Shown here: positions 35,445 through 44,938 of the stretch, piece by piece
Position numbering within the stretch: the stretch's first letter is position 1
Layout of the letters: the number at the start of each line of letters is the position of its first letter
Made by a program: the position numbers and the translations under genes
NCBI GenBank assembly: GCA_951812805.1
Contig: CATOSZ010000001.1
Coordinates: 558,001-622,000 of the forward strand
DNA from: an uncultured Alphaproteobacteria bacterium
GTDB taxonomy: Bacteria; Pseudomonadota; Alphaproteobacteria; GCA-2731375
DNA length: 64,000 nucleotides
Reading direction: 5' to 3'
Notes under the pieces: generated by a model
Database searches by the model: none
The model's input: the letters and a program-made list of their open reading frames with translations, nothing else
What the model was told of the DNA's origin: nothing

Positions 35445-36224
35445 CTACAAGAAGAGCTGGCCCTGCATGTACTTGACGGCCGAGCACAATAGCCAGACCC
35501 GGTCGCCATGCAGCTCGCAATCGATCGTTGCACCGCGTGGCGAGAGCTGTTGCGCCGTCAGCCGCGTTTTACCGAGGCGTTCAGCCCAGTAAGGGACGAG
35601 CGAACAGTGGGCCGATCCGGTGAAGCCGGTATCCTCGCCCTCGCCTTGTTTCGGTGCGAACCAGCGCGAGACGAAGTCGACGCCGGCGCCAGGCGCGGTC
35701 ACAATCGCCGCGCGAAGCGGTAGTTCGGCGAGGGCAGCCAGATCCGGTTCGAAGTCAGCGACGTCTTTCTCCGCCGGAAAGACCGCGATCAGATCCGTTG
35801 CGCCGCGCACGTCCAACGGCTCGCGACCGAACGCCCGTTTCAGGGCCGCGGGCAGATCGTGCGGCGTCGGCACAAGGGCGGGAAGGTCGAGCACATAGCG
35901 ATCGTTCCGCCGTCTCACGCGAAGCTCGCCGGCCTCGACGTCGAACTGCGACTCTTCCGATTGATCGCCCAGTTCGTTGCCGATCACGAAGGCCGCGGCG
36001 AGCGTGCCGTGACCACAAATCCCATCGATTTCCGTCGTCGGGGTGAACCACCGAAGGCGATAGCGACCGGCGGCGCCAACGAAGAACGCGCAGGTCAATC
36101 GGCTCTCGGTCGCGATCCGTTGCAGCAGCGCGTCGTCGAGCCATTCGTTTAAAGGGCATACCGCCGCTGGATTTCCGGAGAACGGGCCCGATGCAAACGC
36201 ATTGATCTGGAATATCGGCTGCAT
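35445..36224 (-). CDS. PhzF-family isomerase-like protein with an altered active site
   Basis: A 259-residue PhzF/diaminopimelate-epimerase-fold protein. The N-terminal lobe (INAFASGPFSGNPAAVCPL) and the ICGHGTLAAAFV loop are typical. The residue matching the catalytic general acid/base Glu45 of phenazine PhzF (SETAF context) is Cys45 here, in ESRLTCAFF. The enzyme may therefore use different chemistry; diaminopimelate epimerases of the same fold use cysteines. ATG 36224 is preceded in frame by a GTG at 36227. It lies 24 bases downstream of aspS in the same direction. No phenazine genes are nearby. Confidence 0.8.
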   Translation of the reverse strand: MQPIFQINAFASGPFSGNPAAVCPLNEWLDDALLQRIATESRLTCAFFVGAAGRYRLRWFTPTTEIDGICGHGTLAAAFVIGNELGDQSEESQFDVEAGELRVRRRNDRYVLDLPALVPTPHDLPAALKRAFGREPLDVRGATDLIAVFPAEKDVADFEPDLAALAELPLRAAIVTAPGAGVDFVSRWFAPKQGEGEDTGFTGSAHCSLVPYWAERLGKTRLTAQQLSPRGATIDCELHGDRVWLLCSAVKYMQGQLFL

Positions 36225-36251
36225 CACGGATTGGGCGCCTCCCGGCGAAAC

Positions 36252-38045
36252 TCAGTCCTTCTTCTCTTCCGCCTTCGCGGGTGGGGGCACGACGCGGAGG
36301 TGCAGCTCGCGCAGCTGCGCGGGCGTCGCCTCGGCAGGCGCCCCCATCATCAGGTCCTGGGCCTGCTGGTTCATTGGGAAGAGGATGACCTCGCGGATGT
36401 TCGGCTCCTCCGCCAAGAGCATGACGATGCGGTCGATGCCGGGGGCCAGGCCGCCGTGCGGCGGGGCGCCGTATTTGAGGGCGTTCAGCATGCCGGAGAA
36501 GCGCGCTTCGACCTCCTCGGCCGCGTAGCCGGCGATCTCGAAGGCCTTGATCATGATCTCCGGCACATGGTTCCGGATCGCGCCGGAGGAGAGCTCCACC
36601 CCGTTGCAGACGATGTCGTACTGATAGCCGAGGATCGACAGCGGATCCTCCGCCGCAAGCGCGGCGAGGCCGCCCTGCGGCATCGAGAACGGGTTGTGGG
36701 AGAAGTCGATCTTCCGTTCCCGCTCGTCGTATTCGTACATCGGGAAGTCGACGATCCAGCAGAAGCGGAAGTCACCCTCCTCGATCAGCTCCAGATCCTG
36801 GCCGAGCTTGATTCGCGCCTTGCCGGCGAGGACGGCGGCACCGTGCGCGGTATCGCAGGCGAAGAACACCCCGTCGCCGTCGCCGACGCCCGCCAGTTCC
36901 TTCAACCGGGCGAGGCGGGCCTCGTCCAGGCGGTTGGCGATCGGGCCGCGCCCGGCGCCGTCGGCGAGGCTGATCCAGCCCATGCCGGCGGCACCCTCGC
37001 TGCGAGCCCAGTCGTTCATCTTGTCGAAGAAGCTGCGCGCCTGCCCGGCCGCGCCCGGCGCCGGAATGGCGCGCACGACCGAGCCCGCCGCCACCGCCTT
37101 GGCGAAAAGCTGGAAGTCCGAGCCCTCGAAGACCTCGGAGACGTCGGAAATCAGGATCGGGTTGCGTAGGTCCGGCTTGTCGGTGCCGTATTTCAGCATC
37201 GCCTCGGCATAGGCGATGCGCGGGAACGGTAGCGGTGTGACCGGCTTGTCGGAGAACTCCTCGAAGACGCCGTGGATGACCGGCTCGACGGCGTTGAAGA
37301 CGTCCTCCTGCTCGACGAAGCTCATCTCCAGGTCGAGCTGGTAGAATTCGCCGGGGCTGCGATCGGCCCTGGCGTCCTCGTCGCGGAAGCAGGGCGCGAT
37401 CTGGAAGTAGCGGTCGAAGCCCGCCATCATCACCAGCTGCTTGAACTGCTGGGGGGCCTGCGGCAGGGCGTAGAATTCGCCGGGGTGCAGGCGGCTCGGC
37501 ACCAGGAAATCGCGCGCGCCCTCGGGCGAGGAGGCGGTCAGGATCGGTGTCTGGAACTCGGTGAAGCCCTGTGTTTCCATGCGCCGGCGGATCGAGGAGA
37601 TCACCTTGGCCCGCAGCTGGATGTTCTGGTGCAGCTTCTCGCGCCGAAGATCGACGAAGCGATAGCGAAGCCGCGTCTCCTCGGGATAGATCGCGTCGCC
37701 GAAGACCTGCAGCGGCAATTCGGCGGCGACGGAGAGCACCTCGAACGTCTCGATCCGGATCTCCACCTCGCCGGTGTCGAGGGCGGCGTTCACGGTCTCC
37801 TCGCTGCGGCGCACCACAGGGCCCTCGATGCGCACGACGCTTTCGGGGCTGATCCGCTCGGCGGCGGCGAAATGGGCGCCGTCCGGCTCGATCACGCATT
37901 GGGTGACGCCGTAATGGTCGCGAACGTCGAGGAACAGCAGGCCGCCGTGATCACGCTTGCGATGCACCCAGCCGCTCAGCCGCGCCCTCTCGCCGACGTG
38001 CTCGGCGCGCAATTCGCCACAGGTATGGCTTCGGTAGGCATGCAT
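36252..38045 (-). CDS. aspS: Aspartyl-tRNA synthetase
   Basis: A 597-residue class II synthetase that charges tRNA-Asp. It has the N-terminal OB-fold anticodon domain ([20 protein letters not shown]), motif 2 ([17 protein letters not shown]), the large bacterial GAD insertion, and motif 3 ([15 protein letters not shown]). Full bacterial length. ATG 38045 ([13 protein letters not shown]) matches family starts; the longer frame to 38183 is a read-through of GC-rich leader. Bacterial AspRS may also charge tRNA-Asn in species lacking AsnRS; that cannot be judged here. Confidence 0.97.
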   Translation of the reverse strand: MHAYRSHTCGELRAEHVGERARLSGWVHRKRDHGGLLFLDVRDHYGVTQCVIEPDGAHFAAAERISPESVVRIEGPVVRRSEETVNAALDTGEVEIRIETFEVLSVAAELPLQVFGDAIYPEETRLRYRFVDLRREKLHQNIQLRAKVISSIRRRMETQGFTEFQTPILTASSPEGARDFLVPSRLHPGEFYALPQAPQQFKQLVMMAGFDRYFQIAPCFRDEDARADRSPGEFYQLDLEMSFVEQEDVFNAVEPVIHGVFEEFSDKPVTPLPFPRIAYAEAMLKYGTDKPDLRNPILISDVSEVFEGSDFQLFAKAVAAGSVVRAIPAPGAAGQARSFFDKMNDWARSEGAAGMGWISLADGAGRGPIANRLDEARLARLKELAGVGDGDGVFFACDTAHGAAVLAGKARIKLGQDLELIEEGDFRFCWIVDFPMYEYDERERKIDFSHNPFSMPQGGLAALAAEDPLSILGYQYDIVCNGVELSSGAIRNHVPEIMIKAFEIAGYAAEEVEARFSGMLNALKYGAPPHGGLAPGIDRIVMLLAEEPNIREVILFPMNQQAQDLMMGAPAEATPAQLRELHLRVVPPPAKAEEKKD

Positions 38046-38209
38046 CGTCCGTCGTCTCCAGAGCTCTCGAATCGCCACGGGCGCGCTTGGACCGACGCAG
38101 CGGCCGGCCGGCCCGGGCGGGCGCAAGAGGCCCGGAACCGTGGGCTTTGTCAAGCCGAACGGCGGGCAGGCGACAGGACGCATGAATATGCGCTATAGCG
38201 GGCCCCGAC

Positions 38210-39364
38210 ATGACAATCATTACCCAGAATGACGAGCTGGCGGCGCTTTGCGATTCGCTGAAAGACGCCAGCTACATCACCGTCGATACCGAGTTCATGC
38301 GCGAGCGGACCTTCTGGCCGATCCTCTGCCTGGTGCAGCTGGCCGGCGACGACGGCGCCCATGCGGTCGACCCGCTGGCCGAGGGCCTGGACCTGACGCC
38401 GCTGTTGGAGCTGATGAACGATTCCAGCGTTCTGAAGGTCTTCCATGCCGCCCGCCAGGACCTGGAGATCTTCCATCGCATGACCGGCCAGGTGCCGGCG
38501 CCGCTGTTCGACAGCCAGCTTGCGGCGATGGTCACCGGCTATGGCGACAACGTCGGTTACGAAACCCTGGTCAACAAACTCGCCAAGGCCTCGATCGACA
38601 AGACCTCGCAGTTCACCGACTGGTCGCGCCGACCGTTGAGCCAAAAGCAGATCGACTATGCCCTGGCCGACGTCATCCATCTGCGCCCGATCTACGAAAA
38701 GCTCTCGGCGCAGCTGGCGGAGAACGGGCGCGCCGCCTGGCTGGAGGAGGAGATGGCGATCCTCGCCGATCCCGCGACCTATGTGGTCCACCCCGAGGAC
38801 GCCTGGCGGCGCTTGAAGATCCGCAATCGCAAGCCGCGCTATCTCGGCGTGCTCGTGGCGCTGGCGGAATGGCGCGAACGCGAGGCGCAGGAACGGGACT
38901 CGACCCGCAACCGGATCCTGCGCGACGAGGCGATCCAGGAACTGGCGGCGGAACAGCCGACGGACGACCACGGCCTCGGCCGCCTGCGCACCATCGGCCG
39001 CGACGTGCGCAAGGGCCCGAAGGGCCAGGCCATCCTGAACGCGGTGCGCCGGGGTCTGGCACTGCCGGAATCGGAGCTACCGCAACTCGGGGCCCCGCAG
39101 CGGCTGCCGCGCGACATCGGTCCGGTGGTCGATCTGTTGAAGGTTCTGCTGAAGTTTCGCGCCGAGCATCACGGCGTCGCTCCGCGTCTGATCGCCACCG
39201 TGGACGAGTTGGAGCGTATTGCCGGCACGGACGATACGGACCTCGCCGCCCTCAACGGCTGGCGGCGTGAGGTCTTCGGCGAAGCCGCCCTTGCCCTCAA
39301 GCGGGGGGAGCTGTCGCTCGCCGTGAAAAACCGTCGTATCGAGGTCCATCAACTCAAGCCGTAA
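38210..39364 (+). CDS. rnd: Ribonuclease D
   Basis: A 384-residue 3'-5' exoribonuclease for tRNA 3'-end maturation. DEDD residues are visible: D26 and E28 in VDTEFMRE, D in FHAARQDLEIFH, and D in YALADVIHL. Two HRDC-like helical regions follow. It is divergent from aspS and overlaps the convergent ppx gene by 11 bases at the 3' ends. TATAGC about 20 bases upstream of ATG may be its -10. Confidence 0.93.
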   Translation: MTIITQNDELAALCDSLKDASYITVDTEFMRERTFWPILCLVQLAGDDGAHAVDPLAEGLDLTPLLELMNDSSVLKVFHAARQDLEIFHRMTGQVPAPLFDSQLAAMVTGYGDNVGYETLVNKLAKASIDKTSQFTDWSRRPLSQKQIDYALADVIHLRPIYEKLSAQLAENGRAAWLEEEMAILADPATYVVHPEDAWRRLKIRNRKPRYLGVLVALAEWREREAQERDSTRNRILRDEAIQELAAEQPTDDHGLGRLRTIGRDVRKGPKGQAILNAVRRGLALPESELPQLGAPQRLPRDIGPVVDLLKVLLKFRAEHHGVAPRLIATVDELERIAGTDDTDLAALNGWRREVFGEAALALKRGELSLAVKNRRIEVHQLKP

Positions 39365-40832
39365 CGGTGAGCTCCGGCGTCAATGAAAAGGCGCGGGCGA
39401 GCGCCTCGAACCGGCGCAGCACCAGATCACCGACCAGGGCCCGGCGGGCTTCCGGCACGACCAGCTCCAACCGCGCCTCGGTGCGGGAGAGGACGACGCC
39501 TTCCAGCAATGCGGCGATGCCGCCGGTAAAGGTGAGGCCGAGGCGCAACGCCTGACCGACCCGGCGCGCGGCGCGGGCCTGTTCGTCGTCGACCAGCGGG
39601 CGAAGCGTGGCCACCGCCGGCCCCTCGGCCCGGCCGGTATGGCGCGCATGCGCCATCAGGGCGAGGCGTGCACGCTCGTTGTGGTCGATGGCGATGAAGG
39701 GGCCGCGCGCGGTGTCCAGCAGGGCCTGCTCGGCCCGGTAATCGGGATGGGTCATCCAGGCCCCGTCGGCCAGCAGCGCCGCCGCGTGGCGCAGGCGCCG
39801 ACAGGCCGGCGTGTCGTCGTGGAACAGCGTGTCGGTCCATCTGGCCAGCGCCGGCCCGATCTCGGGAAAGCGGGCCCGGTTGCGGGCCAGGCGGGCGCAA
39901 CCGACCAGAAGCGGGTCGGCGGCGCGCTCGGTGGCATCCAGCCGCTCCAGCAGCACGCCCTCGCGCAGGCCGAAGGCGGAAAAGGCCACCGCCTCGACGC
40001 GGCTCGCCTCGATCGCCGCGGCGAGAACCCGTGCGGCGTAGGGCAAGGTCGCGCGGCGGTCGGCGGAGATCCCCTTCAGCAGCCGCGTGCTGTCGCCGGA
40101 GAGGCCCGCGGTCAGAACCGCTGTCTCCCGCATTTCCGCCGCGCCGACCCGGTAGCCGTGCAGAATCCGCAGGGGATGGTCGCGCTGCAACATGTGCAGA
40201 TGGCCGAGCGCCCGCCAGGCGCCACCGACGGCATAGAGGGTACGACCCCGCTCCGCGGCCAGCCAGTCGACCTCGGCCAGCCGCGCCTCGACTTCGCCCC
40301 GCGCCTCCCGGTCCCGGACCCGGCCGAGACGCAGCGTGCCGAGCGGCAGCGTCGTCGCGCGCCGGCCCGCCGCGTCGAGGGCCACCAATTCCAAACTACC
40401 GCCGCCGAGATCGCCCATCAGGCCGTCCGCCCCCGGCGCCGCCAGGGCCACCCCCTGGGCCGACAGCCGCGCCTCCTCCGCCCCGCTCAAGACCTGGACG
40501 TCGAGGTCGCACTCACGCGCCACCGCGGCGACGAAGTCGGCACCGTCGGCGGCATCGCGCACCGCGGCGGTGGCCACGACGTCGACATGGGCGACGTCCA
40601 TTTCGTCGGCGAGCGCGGCGAAACGAATCAGGGCCGCCTTGGCGGTGACGACGCCTTCGACGTCGAGCCGGCCGGTTTCGTTCAGGGCCCGGCCGAGCCG
40701 GCAGGGGCTGCGCTCGTTGAAGATCGGCACCGGCGCACGGGAAAGCGCGTCGTAGACCACCATGCGGATCGAGTTGGAGCCGACGTCGATGACGGCGGCC
40801 GGGCGTGCGTCACCACCGTCGGCCACGGCCAT
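39354..40832 (-). CDS. ppx: Exopolyphosphatase / guanosine pentaphosphatase (Ppx/GppA)
   Basis: A 492-residue actin-fold phosphatase that removes terminal phosphate from polyphosphate or converts pppGpp to ppGpp. Motifs: VIDVGSNSIRMVVYD (phosphate 1), VVATAAVRDAADGADFV, LMGDLGGGSLEL, and a C-terminal HD-like helical region. The rnd-ppx-aspS neighbourhood is common in Alphaproteobacteria, usually with ppk beside ppx. Here ppk is absent from this window and the place upstream is taken by a DUF2147 gene ending five bases before the start. Confidence 0.93.
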   Translation of the reverse strand: MAVADGGDARPAAVIDVGSNSIRMVVYDALSRAPVPIFNERSPCRLGRALNETGRLDVEGVVTAKAALIRFAALADEMDVAHVDVVATAAVRDAADGADFVAAVARECDLDVQVLSGAEEARLSAQGVALAAPGADGLMGDLGGGSLELVALDAAGRRATTLPLGTLRLGRVRDREARGEVEARLAEVDWLAAERGRTLYAVGGAWRALGHLHMLQRDHPLRILHGYRVGAAEMRETAVLTAGLSGDSTRLLKGISADRRATLPYAARVLAAAIEASRVEAVAFSAFGLREGVLLERLDATERAADPLLVGCARLARNRARFPEIGPALARWTDTLFHDDTPACRRLRHAAALLADGAWMTHPDYRAEQALLDTARGPFIAIDHNERARLALMAHARHTGRAEGPAVATLRPLVDDEQARAARRVGQALRLGLTFTGGIAALLEGVVLSRTEARLELVVPEARRALVGDLVLRRFEALARAFSLTPELTVTA

Positions 40833-40837
40833 GTCCG

Positions 40838-41308
40838 CTAATCTTTCCCAGCGGTGGGCGCATCGGCGACACGGCGCCAGACCTGCGTCTTGCCGAACAG
40901 ACGAAGGCCGATAAAACCGCGCACGAGCAGCTCATCGGCGTTCCGCCGTTTCAATATCGCCGAATAGCGCTGGCCGTCGCGCGGGTTATAGATCCAACCG
41001 CCGGACCATTCCTCGTTCGCGTCGTCGGCAGCGAAGTCGCCCATCAGCTCGAGGCCGACGATGGTGCGCTGACGCAGCCGGGAATCATCGTTGTTGCGGT
41101 CGCGCTTCGGCTCGCCCCGCTCGTCGACCGGAGTGCGCAGCCAGACGATCTGGCCGCAGCGCCGATCCTCACCGCAGGGCCGGATCTCGATATGCGACTT
41201 GCCGTTGCCGGTTTCCCAGCGGCCGGTCACGTCCGCCGGCATGGCCCGTGCGCCCATGGCCAGCAACAAGCAAACCGCGAACGCCGAAGCAAAACGCACG
41301 CCCATCAT
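40838..41308 (-). CDS. DUF2147-family secreted protein
   Basis: A 156-residue protein with a signal peptide (MMGVRFASAFAVCLLLAMGA, cleavage after ARA near residue 22) and the DUF2147 lipocalin-like beta domain (DVTGRWETGNGKSHIEIRPC, two Cys in PCGEDRRCGQIVWL). The family is periplasmic, of unknown role. ATG 41308 follows GGAGGTGG; the longer frame is unsupported. It lies between hdaA and ppx in the same direction. Confidence 0.85.
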   Translation of the reverse strand: MMGVRFASAFAVCLLLAMGARAMPADVTGRWETGNGKSHIEIRPCGEDRRCGQIVWLRTPVDERGEPKRDRNNDDSRLRQRTIVGLELMGDFAADDANEEWSGGWIYNPRDGQRYSAILKRRNADELLVRGFIGLRLFGKTQVWRRVADAPTAGKD

Positions 41309-41345
41309 CACCGTTCCACCTCCTGGAAGGTACTGATTTCCACCG

Positions 41346-42068
41346 TCACTCCCTGCCGTGCGCCGGATCCGAACGGTCGGCCGCCGCCTCGCCATCTCCC
41401 TCGATATAGTCTGCGAGGACCCGCTTCGCCAAGGGCACCGTGATCGCGCGCGCCTGGCTGAGTGAAAGCCGGTCCAGATCATCGACCAGGCGCACGGCCG
41501 CAGCGAAGCTCCGCTCCATCCTGAGCGCGAGATAGGCGATCACGCGGGGCTCGACCCGGAGCTGGCGGTCGCTGAACTGTTTGGAAAGGACGGCGGCCAG
41601 CAGATCGTCGTCGGGAAGCGCGATTCGCGCCTGCGGGCAGGCCACGAGACGGGAGGCCAGGTCCGGCAAACCGAGAGGCCATTCCGCAGGTGGACGCCTG
41701 GCGGTGAGCAACAGCGTCTCGCCGGCTTCCCGCGCCGCGTTCACGAGATGGAAGAGCCGTCGCTCGATCGCCGGATCGCCGGCGCCGCGCTCGGCGTCTT
41801 CCACCAGCAGGGGCGTCTCGGGCGCCAGGGCGCCCTTCCAATCGTGCTCTGCGGGATCGAAGACCCCCGCACCGGCGCGCAGGCGCCAGGCGGCGGCCAG
41901 ATGGCTCTTGCCGCACGCGGCGGGCCCCAGCAGCAACAGCACGCCGCCCGGCCAGTCCGGCCAGCGGTCGATCCAGGCCGCCGCGTCCCGGTTGCAGGGG
42001 GCGACGAAAAAGGCGTCACGCGAGAGGGTCGGCAGAAGCGGCAGATCGAAGGCGAGCTGCCCGCTCAC
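41346..42068 (-). CDS. hdaA: DnaA-related regulatory protein HdaA
   Basis: A 240-residue DnaA-like AAA+ protein without the DnaA DNA-binding domain. HdaA, with the sliding clamp, promotes DnaA-ATP hydrolysis to prevent re-initiation. The N-terminal QLAFDLP is the clamp-binding motif. A degenerate Walker A is GPAACGKSHLAAAW, and Walker B is LLVEDAERG. GTG 42068 overlaps the perM stop (GTGA), and the clamp motif placed right at the N-terminus supports it. Confidence 0.9.
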   Translation of the reverse strand: MSGQLAFDLPLLPTLSRDAFFVAPCNRDAAAWIDRWPDWPGGVLLLLGPAACGKSHLAAAWRLRAGAGVFDPAEHDWKGALAPETPLLVEDAERGAGDPAIERRLFHLVNAAREAGETLLLTARRPPAEWPLGLPDLASRLVACPQARIALPDDDLLAAVLSKQFSDRQLRVEPRVIAYLALRMERSFAAAVRLVDDLDRLSLSQARAITVPLAKRVLADYIEGDGEAAADRSDPAHGRE

Positions 42069-43186
42069 GGCCCGTCCCCCGGCGAAGGTGGCGGGTCTGA
42101 CGGGGACTCGGGGGGAGGCTCGGCCTCCTCGTCGCCGAGGAACAGCTCGCTCTCCAGATAGCGGGCATGGGCGAAGCGGACCAGAACCCCGCCCGCCGCG
42201 GTGACGGGTACGGCCAGCAGCACGCCGACGAAGCCGAAGAGGGCGCCGCCCGCCAGCAGGCCGAACATGACCCACACCGGGTGCAGGCCGACCCGGTCGC
42301 CCAACAGGCGGGGGGTGAGGACGTTGCCCTCCAACACCTGCCCGACGAGGAAGACCCCCGCGACCAGGCCGATCGAGACGAAGTCGCCGGAAAACTGCAT
42401 CACCGCCTGGGTCATCGACAGCACCAGGCCGACCAGGGCGCCGACGAAGGGAATGAAGGAAATCAGACCGGCGATGATGCCGATCAACAGGCCGAAATCG
42501 AGGCCGACGAGCGAGAGGGCGATCGCGTAGAAGGCGCCGAGGACCAGGCAAACGGAGCCCTGGCCCCGCACGAAGCCGCCCAACACCTCGTCGACGTCGT
42601 GGCCGATGACGCGGATCACTTCCGCGTGGCGGCGCGGCAGCCAGGCATCGATCCGGGCCACCATCAGATCCCAGTCGCGCAGCAGGTAGAAGGCGACGAT
42701 GGGCGTGATGAACAACAGCGAGAGCAGGTTGATGACGGCGAGACCACCGGCCAGCAGCTTCTTCGCGAAACCGACACCGATGCCGAAGATGTCGCCGGCG
42801 GCGTCCTCCACCGCCTGGCGCACCTTGCCGCCGCCCGTTTCGAAGCCCAGCCCGGCCAGCATGTCTTCGAGCAGCGGCAAGGTCGATTCGCGGAACACTT
42901 CGATATACCGGGGCAGCAACTCGATGAGGCCGAACACCTGGCGGTAGATGATCGGCACGAGCAACAGCAGGGCCATCGCGGCCAGGAGAAAGAAGACCAC
43001 CAGCATGATCGCCGTGGCGCTCCAGCGCGGCATGCGCCGTTCCAGCTTGTCGGTGATGGGATCGAGGAAGTAGGCCACCGCCATGCCCGCCACGAACGGC
43101 AGCATGATGCCGCGCAGCAGGAAAACCAGCAGCCCCACCGCAACAAGGCCGATCGACCAATAGACGATTTGCCGAGTCGCGCTCAC
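42065..43186 (-). CDS. AI-2E/PerM-family membrane transporter
   Basis: A 373-residue inner-membrane protein of the AI-2E transporter (PerM/UPF0118) family. About eight hydrophobic helices include IVYWSIGLVAVGLLVFLL and GLLIGIIAGLISFIPFVGAL; the latter holds the conserved FIPFVG motif. An acidic, Pro-rich C-terminus follows. GTG 43186 overlaps the pgsA-like stop by four bases; the longer frame to 43477 is antisense noise over that gene. Members export AI-2 or act as proton antiporters; the role here is unknown. Confidence 0.88.
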   Translation of the reverse strand: MSATRQIVYWSIGLVAVGLLVFLLRGIMLPFVAGMAVAYFLDPITDKLERRMPRWSATAIMLVVFFLLAAMALLLLVPIIYRQVFGLIELLPRYIEVFRESTLPLLEDMLAGLGFETGGGKVRQAVEDAAGDIFGIGVGFAKKLLAGGLAVINLLSLLFITPIVAFYLLRDWDLMVARIDAWLPRRHAEVIRVIGHDVDEVLGGFVRGQGSVCLVLGAFYAIALSLVGLDFGLLIGIIAGLISFIPFVGALVGLVLSMTQAVMQFSGDFVSIGLVAGVFLVGQVLEGNVLTPRLLGDRVGLHPVWVMFGLLAGGALFGFVGVLLAVPVTAAGGVLVRFAHARYLESELFLGDEEAEPPPESPSDPPPSPGDGP

Positions 43187-43731
43187 CTCAGCTCTCCACT
43201 CTCGCCGCCGCGTGCCCACGATAGCAGATAGCCGGCGCCGGAGATCACCGTCGTCGCACCCACGACGACTTCGAAGCCGGTGAGCCAGGCGTGCCACTGA
43301 ACCGGGCCAAAGCCGAGGTCGGCCAGAACCAGCGCCGCGAGCAGGATCTGCAGCAAGGTGTTCCACTTCGAGATCCGAGAGGGTGGCAATTGCCGCGCGC
43401 CGGTCTCCAGCATGAACAGGAGAACCGCACCGCCGATCAGCAGCACATCGCGGCTTACCACCAGGATGACCAGCCAAAGCGCCAACTGGCCGTCCACCCC
43501 GAGCGCTACATAGATCGCGACCAGAAGGACCTTGTCCGCAATGGGATCGAGATAGGCGCCCAGTTCCGTAGCGACGTCCAGACGCTTGGCCAGATAGCCG
43601 TCGACCGCGTCGGAAATGCCCGCGAGTACGAAAATGGCGAAAGCGGCGATCCAGGCTTCGCGCAAGATCAGCCAGACGATGAACGGTACGCTCAACAGCC
43701 GGGCGAGCGAGATAATGTTCGGCAGGGTCAC
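43183..43731 (-). CDS. CDP-alcohol phosphatidyltransferase (PgsA-like)
   Basis: A 182-residue integral membrane enzyme that transfers a phosphatidyl group from CDP-diacylglycerol to an alcohol. The family signature is complete: DAVDGYLAKR then GAYLDPIADK (D-x2-D-G-x2-A-K-R, G-x3-D-x3-D). The most likely acceptor is glycerol 3-phosphate. The GTG start at 43731 overlaps the DUF2066 stop, and VTLPNIISLARLL is a typical N-terminus. It sits in the DUF2066-pgsA-perM-hdaA chain seen in other Alphaproteobacteria. Confidence 0.88.
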   Translation of the reverse strand: MTLPNIISLARLLSVPFIVWLILREAWIAAFAIFVLAGISDAVDGYLAKRLDVATELGAYLDPIADKVLLVAIYVALGVDGQLALWLVILVVSRDVLLIGGAVLLFMLETGARQLPPSRISKWNTLLQILLAALVLADLGFGPVQWHAWLTGFEVVVGATTVISGAGYLLSWARGGESGELR

Positions 43732-44870
43732 TCGCGTGCCCGTGCCCCGTCCGTGGCCCACAGGGTCCAGAACGCGTCGTCGTCGCGGGTCAGCGTCAAT
43801 CCGTCCTGCGCCAGGCTGACGCCCAGGCGATCGGGCGTGCCGAGATAATGCAGCTCGACCTGCGCGCCGGTCTTCGAGATGGCCAACAGGTCGAAGCGCT
43901 TGATCATCGCGTTCCGCTCCAAGCTGTCGCGAACGGCGACCCATTGTGCGAGGGAGGTAATCGGGACATGCGCGCTCAACCGATACTCCTCGTCGAAGCG
44001 CAGCAGCGTCTCCTGTTTCCAGGCCTCTTCCAGATCCGCGGCGATGACGGCGACGACGCGGGCCATCATCGCCGCTTCGTCTTCGCCCTTCACCGGGGCG
44101 AAGGGACGGACCTCGACGTCCCGGCGCAACGCGCCGTGCCAGGCCAGGGTAACGTTGATCGGGCGCACCGCACCGCCCGACGCCTTGCCGCCACGCCGCG
44201 CAATGGCGACGAGTTGGGTTCCGACGCCATGGCGGGCGCTGATGGCGGCAAGCGCCCCGGCGTCGCCGGCAACGGCGCGGCGGGCGTCGATGGTCGTGAT
44301 GTCCTCCAGGTCGCCGATCGGCGGCAGCAGCGGCAGCATCGCGCCACGGTCCCGCTCGTGCAGGGCCCAGGCCTCGAGCCAAGGGTTGTCCTCGTCGAAC
44401 AGGCGGGGCGAATCGCCCGCCTCCAGCACCGGCAGGACCAGGACCGGGCGGGCCCGGGTCTCGGTGAACGGGATGGCGGCGCCTCTCAATACCTCCCGAA
44501 TCGCCTGGGGCTTGAAACTGACCGTGAGGTCCGCGAGGTAACGGGTGGCCGAGGTCCGCTCATCCCCGACTTCGAGCGCGCCGACCATCTCGACGATCCC
44601 GGATAATTCCCGTTTTGGGAGGTTCGGCGCGTCGGCCCGCGAGGTCAGGCGGCGCAGAATCCGCCGGAACGCCTCGACCTGCCCGCGGGCTAGTGCAACG
44701 TCGCGCGCCTTGGCCGCGGTCTCCGCCTCCGCATCGACCGGCAGGCCGACGACCGTGAAGATATCGCTGTCGCCGCGCGCCGAGGCCGGCCCGCCGGCGA
44801 GCACGACGACGAGCATCGCCCAGGCCACCAGGCCGCGCCGCCACCCTGAGTGTTGAAATGTCGCCATCAT
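43728..44870 (-). CDS. DUF2066-domain secreted protein
   Basis: A 380-residue protein with a signal peptide (RGLVAWAMLVVVLAGGPASA) and the DUF2066 domain. It opens FTVVGLPVDAEAETAAKARD and contains VEAFRRILRRLTSR and VLVLPVLEAGDSPRLFDEDN. The family is probably periplasmic and uncharacterised. It is divergent from purM. The first codons are ATGATG with no clear ribosome-binding site, so the start could be 44870 or 44867. Confidence 0.85.
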   Translation of the reverse strand: MMATFQHSGWRRGLVAWAMLVVVLAGGPASARGDSDIFTVVGLPVDAEAETAAKARDVALARGQVEAFRRILRRLTSRADAPNLPKRELSGIVEMVGALEVGDERTSATRYLADLTVSFKPQAIREVLRGAAIPFTETRARPVLVLPVLEAGDSPRLFDEDNPWLEAWALHERDRGAMLPLLPPIGDLEDITTIDARRAVAGDAGALAAISARHGVGTQLVAIARRGGKASGGAVRPINVTLAWHGALRRDVEVRPFAPVKGEDEAAMMARVVAVIAADLEEAWKQETLLRFDEEYRLSAHVPITSLAQWVAVRDSLERNAMIKRFDLLAISKTGAQVELHYLGTPDRLGVSLAQDGLTLTRDDDAFWTLWATDGARARE

Positions 44871-44938
44871 CCGTTCATCTTGCCGCCGTGATCGGCCTCG
44901 TGGCCCGTGACCTGGATATATAGACCAGCGGGGACGCC

